40,862 nucleotides of DNA from Gemmatimonas phototrophica (GTDB lineage: Bacteria; Gemmatimonadota; Gemmatimonadetes; Gemmatimonadales; Gemmatimonadaceae), in assembly GCA_945870175.1 (NCBI GenBank), contig CAMBRJ010000002.1, positions 1 through 40,862 on the forward strand. The letters are read 5' to 3'. Position numbers and translations under genes: made by a program. The notes under the pieces are model-generated. The model was given only the letters and a program-made list of their open reading frames with translations. It did not search any database and was not told where the DNA came from. Positions 1-6,114 of the stretch are shown in pieces. Numbering within the stretch: position 1 is the first letter of the stretch; each line of letters begins with the position of its first letter.

Positions 1-55
1 CGAACGACTCAAGTGGACCGGCCCCTCGTGGCGTATCGGACGTCCAGCCACCGCG

Positions 56-439
56 TTATGGGCGCTTGGCCACCAGTTCGATCTCGACTGACGCGTTGAG
101 CGGCAGCCCGGCCACCGCCACCGTGGTACGGGCCGGGAACGGCGCCGAGAAGCGCGTGGTGTAGGCGGTGTTCATGGCGGCAAAATTCGCCATATCGGTG
201 AGGTACACGTTGCACTTGATCACGTCGTCCATGGTCAGACCGGCATCTTCCACCACGGCCTGCAGGTTGTCGAACACACGGTGCGTCTGCGCGGTGACAT
301 CGCCGTCGATGAGTTTCGTGGTGGCCGGGTCGATGGGCGTCTGACCGGAGCAGTACAGCAGGTCACCCGCCCAGACGGCGTGTGAGTACGGGCCGATGGC
401 GGCGGGACCGCGCGGGCTGAAGGCAGCAGAACGGGGCAT
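56..439 (-). CDS. ridA: RidA/YjgF/YER057c/UK114-family enamine/imine deaminase
   Basis: This 127-residue protein has the usual length of a RidA trimer subunit. RidA hydrolyses reactive enamine/imine intermediates (such as 2-aminoacrylate from PLP enzymes) to ketoacids and ammonia in the cytosol. Family landmarks are visible: GPYSHAV near residue 16, the SGQ segment near 31, and the C-terminal PARTTVAV, whose Arg104 matches the carboxylate-binding arginine of active RidA proteins. The VEIE stretch follows near residue 118. The ATG at 439 is the only start that keeps the conserved N-terminus without a long tail. It lies 114 bp downstream of the rhomboid gene on the same strand, so it may have its own promoter; that gap contains a TACAAT-like stretch on the minus strand. 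A second RidA domain occurs in this window, fused to an aldo/keto reductase at 35342-36817. Confidence 0.93.
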   Translation of the reverse strand: MPRSAAFSPRGPAAIGPYSHAVWAGDLLYCSGQTPIDPATTKLIDGDVTAQTHRVFDNLQAVVEDAGLTMDDVIKCNVYLTDMANFAAMNTAYTTRFSAPFPARTTVAVAGLPLNASVEIELVAKRP

Positions 440-553
440 GGGGGTGCGGGAGAGTGGGAGGTCGGTGACGCGTCGATTCGAAATGGTATCGACGATTGTA
501 CCGACGGGCGCAAGACCGGTCGACGAGCGGCCGATACGTGGGGTGATGCCCGC

Positions 554-1138
554 CTACGCCCTGCGATACCGCCGCGCCGCCAGCACACCCGCAATGAAGC
601 CACCGAGGTGCGACTGCCAACTGATGCCCGTCTGACCCGGTGCGATGCCGAGCACGAGGCCGCCCCAGAGTACGGCCACAAGAATACTGAGCGTGATGCT
701 CATGAAGCTGCGCGCGTACCACCCGCCAAGCAGCAGAAAGCCGAAGTAACCGAACACGACGCCGCTGGCGCCGATGTGGACGGAGCCGGGCGCGCCGAGC
801 AGCCACGCCATGAGTCCCGAGCCGAGCATCGCGAACAGGGTGACCGGCAGAAAGTGTCGCGCATCGCGCAGCATGACCAGCCAGCCCATCGCCAGAAACG
901 GAATGGTGTTGGCGATGAGGTGCTGCATGTTGGCGTGCAGGAACGGCGCGAAGAGAATGCCGCGCAGTCCGGTGAGGGTGCGTGGAATCACGCCGTACTG
1001 CATGAGCGCCCCACCGGCGATGCCGTTCACCACGAAGGCGGTCCACGTGGCGCCCGCCGTGGCACTGAGTGTGCTGACTTGCTGCTTGAGGGTGCGTGTG
1101 GCGCGCTTGGCGCTCTGCACGACGGGTGACTTGGCCAT
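554..1138 (-). CDS. Rhomboid-family intramembrane serine protease
   Basis: This 194-residue polytopic membrane protein has about six hydrophobic segments. Rhomboids cleave transmembrane substrates within the bilayer using a Ser-His dyad. Both catalytic residues are visible: Ser125 in HIGASGVVFG and His177 in SHLGGF. The helix-2 segment with HLIAN near residue 73 supplies the His/Asn oxyanion-type residues seen in active members. The short polar N-terminus (about 30 residues) suggests a minimal core rhomboid without extra domains. The ATG at 1138 is 6 bp downstream of the VIT-family gene's stop, so the two are probably co-transcribed. The substrate cannot be told from the sequence. Confidence 0.93.
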   Translation of the reverse strand: MAKSPVVQSAKRATRTLKQQVSTLSATAGATWTAFVVNGIAGGALMQYGVIPRTLTGLRGILFAPFLHANMQHLIANTIPFLAMGWLVMLRDARHFLPVTLFAMLGSGLMAWLLGAPGSVHIGASGVVFGYFGFLLLGGWYARSFMSITLSILVAVLWGGLVLGIAPGQTGISWQSHLGGFIAGVLAARRYRRA

Positions 1139-1144
1139 CGGGTA

Positions 1145-1840
1145 CTAAACCGGTGAGCCGACGAGTTTGCCGATCAGCGCCGTCGACACCATGGCGATCG
1201 CGCCCCAGAACGTGACGCGCGCCGCACCGCGCCACAGCGACGCGCCGCCCAGTTGCGCCGCCAGCATGCCCAGTCCGCCCAGTGCCACTATCGTGGAGCC
1301 GAACACGAGTGGTGTGAGAACTTCCGTGGAGGCGACGAACACGAAGAGCACGGGCAGGCCGGCGCCGACGGCAAAGGCCGCGGCTGAGGCGAGGGCCGCT
1401 TGCACCGGACGCGCGCGCGTGAAGTCGTGGATGCCCAACTCATCGCGCGCGTGCGCGCCAAGTGCGTCGTGCGCAGTGAGCTCCACGGCCACCTGCTGGG
1501 CCAGCTCTGGGCTCAGTCCGCGCGACACATAAATGCTGGCCAGCTCCGCGAGTTCGTGCTCGGGCTGGGTGGCCAGCTCCATCTGCTCACGTGCGAGGTC
1601 GGCCGTCTCGGTATCGGACTGCGAACTCACCGACACATACTCGCCGGCAGCCATCGACAACGCGCCGGCCACCAAGCCGGCCAGTGCCGCCACCACCACC
1701 GAGGCGCGATCGGGTTGCGCGGCCGCGACGCCCACCACGAGACTGCTGGTCGAGATCAGTCCATCGTTGGCACCAAGCACGGCGGCGCGCAGCCAGCCGA
1801 TGTTGGCGCTCTTGTGGGTTTCGGAGTGCGAAGCGGGCAT
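1145..1840 (-). CDS. VIT1/CCC1-family iron/manganese transporter
   Basis: This 231-residue membrane protein carries hallmarks of the VIT1/CCC1 family, which moves Fe2+ or Mn2+ out of the cytosol. It has an N-terminal helix with GANDGLIST (about residue 23), then a GALSMAAGEYVSV segment (near 60), a charged soluble stretch with EREQMELA-like acidic/helical character (about 75-130), and three C-terminal hydrophobic helices. The frame stays open upstream to 1969, but those 43 extra residues are Cys-rich, run into an intergenic repeat and look non-coding. The ATG at 1840 gives the normal N-terminus just before the first conserved helix, though no strong ribosome-binding site is visible. The transported metal is inferred only from the family. 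Confidence 0.88.
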   Translation of the reverse strand: MPASHSETHKSANIGWLRAAVLGANDGLISTSSLVVGVAAAQPDRASVVVAALAGLVAGALSMAAGEYVSVSSQSDTETADLAREQMELATQPEHELAELASIYVSRGLSPELAQQVAVELTAHDALGAHARDELGIHDFTRARPVQAALASAAAFAVGAGLPVLFVFVASTEVLTPLVFGSTIVALGGLGMLAAQLGGASLWRGAARVTFWGAIAMVSTALIGKLVGSPV

Positions 1841-1869
1841 GGATGGACTGGAAGAGGTCGAACGACCAC

Positions 1870-2003
1870 AGCAAGAACAAAAGCCAGAACACGGATGACA
1901 CGGAGCTACGCGGAAACCACACGGATAAGCCAACAGCGTCTTTTGCTTATCTATGCTGCTTCGGTGCAATCAGCATGATCCGTGTTCCGGCATTTTGCTG
2001 TCT
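1870..2003. repeat. Intergenic palindromic element A (same family as element D at 29748-29874)
   Basis: This gap between two minus-strand genes holds a nested palindrome. The outer arms are GAACACGGAT (1887-1896) and ATCCGTGTTC (1978-1987), a perfect 10-bp pair that extends imperfectly to AAAAGCC/GGC-TTTT on the outside. The inner arms are GATAAGC (1924-1930) and GCTTATC (1945-1951). The same two arm pairs, in the same order and spacing, occur at 29748-29874. Any translation of the element yields meaningless threonine/aspartate-rich peptide, so it is not a gene. A role as terminator, RNA-processing site or non-autonomous mobile repeat is inference. Confidence 0.75.
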
Positions 2004-2030
2004 CGAGCACCCGGCAAGCACAGCCCGTCG

Positions 2031-3251
2031 CTAGATCACGTTCCGCTCCACCAACGGCGCGTTCGCCGCGATTCGCTCGAGCCCCAGCGGCGACAAGTCG
2101 AGCACACCGTACGACCCCGTGGCGATCAATTCGGCCATACCCAGCCCAACCGCCGGCGCTTGCTGCAAGCCGTGTCCCGAGAAGCCCGCCGCCACGAACG
2201 CATTCCGCACGCCCGGAAGCCGCCCCACCAGCCCGTTCTGATCGAAGGTGTTGTACTCGTAGTACCCCGCCCACGAGCCGGTTACCCGCAACTCGTCGAA
2301 CTGCGGCACGCGCTCGGCCAGACGCGGCCACAGCCAGTCGTTGAAGAGGCCGTGGTCCACCTTGTCGAGTGGCGCATCGTCGACATCGTCGCCACGCGGT
2401 GGTGAACCGCACAGGAATTGCCCCGCCTCGCCATCGGGGCGGAACCAGAAGCCACTGGGGTCGATCACCAGCGGACACCCCGGCAAGGGCCCCGGTGCCT
2501 GCAACGAGAACACGTCGCGTTTGCGGGCCCTTACGGGCAGATCGAAGCCGAGCTTCGCGGCGATTGGTGACGACCAGGCGCCGGCGGCAATGAGGACGGC
2601 GTCAGCCGCCACCCGCTCACCCTGTGCTGTGAGCACCGACTGCACCGCGCCATCACGCACATCGAAGTCGACGGCCTCGACCTCGAGAAAGCGCGCACCC
2701 TGCGCGATGGCGTGGTGCCGGAACGCTTGCAGCGCCGAATACCCGTCGAACCAGCCTTCACCGCTCGTCGCCGTCGACAGCCCCAGGGAGCCCAGCGCGA
2801 TCTGGTCAACACTCAGCCACGGGAATCGTACCAAGAGCTCGGCCGGCGATAGCAGCGCTACCGACGCGTTGCATTGCGCCTGCAACGCCTGATTCTCCGC
2901 CAGCACATGGGCGCCGGCGTCGGTGGCGAGATACAGGTAGCCCGGCTCCACGAGCCCGATGCCGGGGCGATCGTCTCCCACGGCCAGCAGACGACCGATG
3001 TCGCGGTAGAACGCCAAACTCTGTTGTGAGATCCGGATATTGATCTCGGTGGAGAACTGCTGCCGGATAGCGCACACCGACAGCGCGCTCGAGGCCCGGG
3101 CATACGACGCGTCGCGCTCGAGGACCGTGGCGCGGATACCGAAGCGCGCGCCCAGGAACGAGGCGGTGGCGGCGCCCATCACGCCACCACCGATGATCAC
3201 GACTTTCGTCGCAGGGTCCACCTGCTGGTTCCGCAAAACGTCTGGAGACAT
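2031..3251 (-). CDS. FAD-dependent oxidoreductase, D-amino-acid oxidase (DAO) superfamily
   Basis: This 406-residue flavoprotein begins with a Rossmann FAD-binding motif, VVIIGGGVMGAATA (about residues 17-30), followed by the acidic residue ending the second strand (VLERD, near 44). The C-terminal DAO signature is present: NGLVGRLPGVRNAFVAAG, then GFSGHGLQQAP. Family members oxidise the C-N bond of amino or N-methyl amino acids (sarcosine, glycine, D-amino acids, proline-like substrates), giving an imine and usually H2O2. SxxSAL.. QQFSTEINI near residue 55 resembles FOXRED1/sarcosine-oxidase-like members. It is divergent from the ornithine-cyclodeaminase-family gene, with 11 bp between the two ATGs, which suggests shared control and a joint role in imino/amino acid metabolism. 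The substrate is not determined. Confidence 0.88.
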   Translation of the reverse strand: MSPDVLRNQQVDPATKVVIIGGGVMGAATASFLGARFGIRATVLERDASYARASSALSVCAIRQQFSTEINIRISQQSLAFYRDIGRLLAVGDDRPGIGLVEPGYLYLATDAGAHVLAENQALQAQCNASVALLSPAELLVRFPWLSVDQIALGSLGLSTATSGEGWFDGYSALQAFRHHAIAQGARFLEVEAVDFDVRDGAVQSVLTAQGERVAADAVLIAAGAWSSPIAAKLGFDLPVRARKRDVFSLQAPGPLPGCPLVIDPSGFWFRPDGEAGQFLCGSPPRGDDVDDAPLDKVDHGLFNDWLWPRLAERVPQFDELRVTGSWAGYYEYNTFDQNGLVGRLPGVRNAFVAAGFSGHGLQQAPAVGLGMAELIATGSYGVLDLSPLGLERIAANAPLVERNVI

Positions 3252-3256
3252 AGAAT
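3251..3256 (+). promoter_or_regulatory. Putative -10 box (TAGAAT) for a leaderless ornithine-cyclodeaminase-family transcript
   Basis: TAGAAT is followed by six bases and then the ATG at 3263, so transcription would begin at or very near the A of the start codon. No Shine-Dalgarno sequence fits in the 11-bp gap. A weak -35-like GGTTCC lies within the divergent FAD gene. This is a spacing argument only. Confidence 0.35.
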
Positions 3257-3262
3257 TCCAAG

Positions 3263-4192
3263 ATGCTGCCGTATCGTTCCGCTGAACAGGTCCACGCGGC
3301 TTTGCCGTGGTCCACGCTGGTCTCCGCTTTGCGGGACGCCTTCGCGGCTGGTGCGACCGTGCCGCGGAGACATGCGCACGCGCTCAGCGACCGGGACTCA
3401 CTGCTCCTGATGCCGGCGTGGAGCGACGACGCGCTTGGTGTGAAGGTGGTGACGTTCATGCCCGACGCGCGCGCCGCCCGCACGGTGCAGGCGCTGTACA
3501 TTATGCTGGATCGGCACACCGGTGAGCCGCTGGCGGTGCTCGACGGTGAAGCGCTCACGGTGCGGCGCACGGCGGCCACGTCGGTGCTGGCCGCCAGCTA
3601 TCTGGCGCGGGATGACGCGAGCGACCTGTTGGTGATCGGCACGGGCACGCTGGCCCCGTACATGGTGCGGGCGTACTGCGCCATGCGGCCCGCCATCACC
3701 CGCGTACGCATCTGGGGACGCACGCCGTCCCGCGCGGCGGCGCTGGCCAACGCGCTCGCGAGCGAAGGACTGCCGGTGGAGGCATGCCCGGGCAATCTCG
3801 ACGCGTTACACCTCGCGCTGGCCGCGTCGCACATCGTCTGTGCCGCCACGACGTCCCGCACGCCGATCGTGGAGGGCGCGTGGTTGTCGTCCGGCACCCA
3901 CGTGGATCTGGTGGGTGGCTTCACGCCCGCCATGCGCGAAGCCGATGACGACACGATGTGTGCCAGTCGCATTGTGGTGGACAGCTACGACGGTGCCCTG
4001 AGCGAGGCCGGCGACCTGATCGATCCGCTGGCCCGCGGCGTGTTCCCGCGTGGACAGGTGGTGGCCGAGCTGCGCGAGCTGGTGGTGGGCACCATTCCGG
4101 GGCGCACCGACCGCGCGCAGATCACGTTGTTCAAGTCGGTTGGACTCGCGCTCGAAGATCTGGCGGCCGCGACGCTGGTGTGCGACGCGTAG
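3263..4192 (+). CDS. Ornithine cyclodeaminase / mu-crystallin family protein
   Basis: The protein has 309 residues, the normal length for the family, whose members include ornithine cyclodeaminase, alanine dehydrogenase, ketimine reductase and lysine cyclodeaminase. The substrate half has the VKVVTFMPD stretch (about residue 60) and LDGEALTVRRTAATS near 92-107, where the Arg and Thr contact the substrate carboxylate. The NAD(P) Rossmann motif is VIGTGTLAPYM (about 120-130). The GGFTPAMREADDD segment (about 222) is the family's typical C-terminal signature. It is read divergently from the FAD oxidase and followed 37 bp later by a D-aminoacylase-like gene. A role in reducing a cyclic or linear imine made by the oxidase is plausible but inferred. 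Confidence 0.88.
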   Translation: MLPYRSAEQVHAALPWSTLVSALRDAFAAGATVPRRHAHALSDRDSLLLMPAWSDDALGVKVVTFMPDARAARTVQALYIMLDRHTGEPLAVLDGEALTVRRTAATSVLAASYLARDDASDLLVIGTGTLAPYMVRAYCAMRPAITRVRIWGRTPSRAAALANALASEGLPVEACPGNLDALHLALAASHIVCAATTSRTPIVEGAWLSSGTHVDLVGGFTPAMREADDDTMCASRIVVDSYDGALSEAGDLIDPLARGVFPRGQVVAELRELVVGTIPGRTDRAQITLFKSVGLALEDLAAATLVCDA

Positions 4193-4229
4193 CATGGCTG
4201 GTCACGCTTTCAACACACGACTCTCGATC

Positions 4230-5813
4230 ATGACTCTCCTATCATCTGTCCGTCGCGCTGGCGTGCTCGGTGCGTTCATCGCTGCGCTGCCTGTTGGCGC
4301 AGCCTTGCCGGCGCAAGGCGCGGTGGACGTGCTCATCACGGGTGCGATGGTGTACGACGGCACCGGCGCCGCAGGACGCATCACGAACGTCGGCATTCGC
4401 GGCGACCGCATTGCGTTCGTCGGTGCGATCCCGAGCGGCACCACGGCCGCGCGTCGCATCGATGCCACCGGGCTGATCGTGTCGCCGGGGTTTATTGATC
4501 CGCACACCCACGCGTATGGAGGGCTGCCGCGCTTGAATTCGGAGCGCCGCTTGAGTGCGTCCTCCTTGATGCAGGGCGTCACGACGGTCACGATCGGCCC
4601 CGACGGAAGCGGACCGTTCGATGTGAGGCGCGTGCTCGACGAATCCGAGAAGCTGGGGCTTGGCACCAACGCCTATGCCACCGTCGGCTTCGGCACGGTG
4701 CGCGCCCACGTGATGGGCGCGTCGTCGTCGCCGGCCACGACGGTGCAGATCGATTCCATGCGCGCGCTCATCACGAAGGCCATGCAGGAGGGCGCGCTCG
4801 GCGTGGGCTCAGGCTTGTTCTACGCGCCGCAAAGCTACGCCAGCACCGACGAAGCGATCGCCGTGATCTCGGCCGCGAAACCGTTCGGCGGCGTGTACGA
4901 CACGCATCAGCGCGACGAGTCGAGTTACACGATTGGGTTGTTGGCGTCGGTACGCGAAACGATTCGTATCGGCTGTGAATCGGGTCTCACGACGAACGTG
5001 GGACACATCAAGACGCTCGGTGTGGATGTGTGGGGCAAGGCCGACAGCGTGTTGGGCATCATGCGTGCGGCGCGCGCCAGGGGATGCATGGTCACGGCCG
5101 ATCAGTATCCATGGACCGCGAGTGGAACAGGATTGAGTGCGGCGTTGGTGCCGCGCTGGGCGCAGGCCGGCGGCAACGACTCGCTCAAGCTGCGCATTGC
5201 CGATGCCGCAGTGCGGGAGAAGATGCTGGTGGAAATGCGCGACAACCTGCGTCGTCGTGGTGGCGACAGCACGCTGTTGCTCACTGGTGGCAGTGCCGCC
5301 GCGACGTCGTATATCGGCAAGACACTCAAGCAGGCGGCGACCGAGCGGAACATGCCGGCGGTGGAGACGGCGCTGGCGATGATCAACGAGGGGCTCGACA
5401 TGAGCGTGGCGTCGTTCAACATGACCGAGGCCGACCTCGAAACGTTCATGAAGGATCCGTACGTGATGACGAGCTCCGACGGGTCGGACGGACACCCACG
5501 CCTGTATGGCACCTACCCGCGCAAGATCCGTCGGTACGTGCTCGACAAGCCGGTGATCACGATGGAGCGGATGGTGCGCGCGTCGTCGGGGCAGGTGGCT
5601 GAGACGTATCGCATGGTCGATCGTGGCGTGCTGCGCGCCGGTGCGTTCGCCGATGTGATCGTGTTCGATCCCAAGACCATCCGCGACGACGCGACCTATG
5701 TGGAGCCGAAACGGCTCTCGACTGGGATGGTGTGGGTGTTCGTGAACGGACAGGCGGCGGTGCAGGAGCGGAAGATGACGAACGTGTTCGCGGGGCGCGC
5801 GCTGCGTCGCTAG
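4230..5813 (+). CDS. D-aminoacylase / N-acyl-D-amino-acid deacylase family amidohydrolase, probably exported
   Basis: This 527-residue amidohydrolase starts with a probable signal peptide (hydrophobic residues 11-28, ending ALPAQG), so it likely acts in the periplasm. Zinc-site features are His92 and His94 in GFIDPHTHAYG, His226 in DTHQRDE, and His259 in NVGHIK. The C-terminal part has the D-aminoacylase signatures ADQYPWTASGTG (about 290) and SSDGSDGHPRLYGTYPRK. Family members cleave N-acyl-D-amino acids to D-amino acid plus acid. At the position where D-aminoacylase has a metal-binding Cys (GNCG), this protein reads GPDG, so the bridging ligand differs and substrate may too. ATG 4230 is preferred over ATG 4194 because the signal peptide then starts cleanly. 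It probably shares a transcript with the preceding gene. Confidence 0.87.
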   Translation: MTLLSSVRRAGVLGAFIAALPVGAALPAQGAVDVLITGAMVYDGTGAAGRITNVGIRGDRIAFVGAIPSGTTAARRIDATGLIVSPGFIDPHTHAYGGLPRLNSERRLSASSLMQGVTTVTIGPDGSGPFDVRRVLDESEKLGLGTNAYATVGFGTVRAHVMGASSSPATTVQIDSMRALITKAMQEGALGVGSGLFYAPQSYASTDEAIAVISAAKPFGGVYDTHQRDESSYTIGLLASVRETIRIGCESGLTTNVGHIKTLGVDVWGKADSVLGIMRAARARGCMVTADQYPWTASGTGLSAALVPRWAQAGGNDSLKLRIADAAVREKMLVEMRDNLRRRGGDSTLLLTGGSAAATSYIGKTLKQAATERNMPAVETALAMINEGLDMSVASFNMTEADLETFMKDPYVMTSSDGSDGHPRLYGTYPRKIRRYVLDKPVITMERMVRASSGQVAETYRMVDRGVLRAGAFADVIVFDPKTIRDDATYVEPKRLSTGMVWVFVNGQAAVQERKMTNVFAGRALRR

Positions 5814-5821
5814 CGGTTGCC

Positions 5822-5920
5822 GAACTGATCACGCGGAGACGCAGAGGGCGCAGAGCTCGCAGAGGAAAAGTTCTCTCTGCGTTCTCTGCGCCCTCTCGGT
5901 TTTCTCTGCGTGATCAGTTC
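5822..5920. repeat. Intergenic long hairpin (element B) between convergent genes
   Basis: This is a near-perfect inverted repeat of roughly 99 bp. Outer arms 5822-5839 and 5903-5920 match at 17 of 18 positions (GAACTGATCACGC core). The middle arms GAGGGCGCAGAG (5844-5855) and CTCTGCGCCCTC (5884-5895) pair perfectly, and the inner arms CGCAGAG (5858-5864) and CTCTGCG (5875-5881) also pair, around a short A/T-containing loop. The CGCAGAG motif is iterated within each arm. It sits between the convergent amidohydrolase (plus) and the 53-residue protein gene (minus), so a bidirectional terminator role is plausible. The size and internal iteration also fit a dispersed repeat. Confidence 0.8.
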
Positions 5921-5942
5921 AGCGATCCGTCAGCAACACGCG

Positions 5943-6104
5943 CTACCCGCCGTAGTGCTTCCCCATCTTCCGCCCGTAATACCCACCCACCGCCGTGAGC
6001 ACGATGCTCACCACGAACGCGGTGAACATGCCGAACGGTTCGCCGGCGGCCCAGCCAGCGTATCCACCGATCGTGGCGCCGACAACGGCCAGCAGACGTG
6101 TCAT
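5943..6104 (-). CDS. Small hydrophobic membrane protein (53 aa), unknown function
   Basis: This short gene follows transketolase after 10 bp on the same strand. The product starts MTRLLAVVGATIGGYAGWAA, is rich in Gly/Ala, and has two probable membrane helices (about residues 3-20 and 25-42) joined by GEPFGM. It ends in a basic tail, YYGRKMGKHYGG. The Gly-rich paired-helix pattern is like that of small bacterial integral membrane proteins and is unlikely in a random frame. The start is ATG 6104, with only a weak CAGG-like upstream site, so translation may depend on coupling to transketolase. Function is unknown, and there is no evident link to transketolase beyond co-transcription. Confidence 0.7.
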   Translation of the reverse strand: MTRLLAVVGATIGGYAGWAAGEPFGMFTAFVVSIVLTAVGGYYGRKMGKHYGG

Positions 6105-6114
6105 ACCAACCTGA

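Noticed and set aside
9..1235. Long frames antisense or out of phase to the RidA, rhomboid and VIT genes
   Set aside because: They are Arg/Ser/Ala-rich shadow frames of G+C-rich genes, with no family motifs and lying fully over real genes.
1860..2034. Frame reading Thr/Asp-rich peptide across element A
   Set aside because: It is translation of the palindromic repeat; a similar meaningless Thr/Asp peptide appears from element D at 29750-29870.
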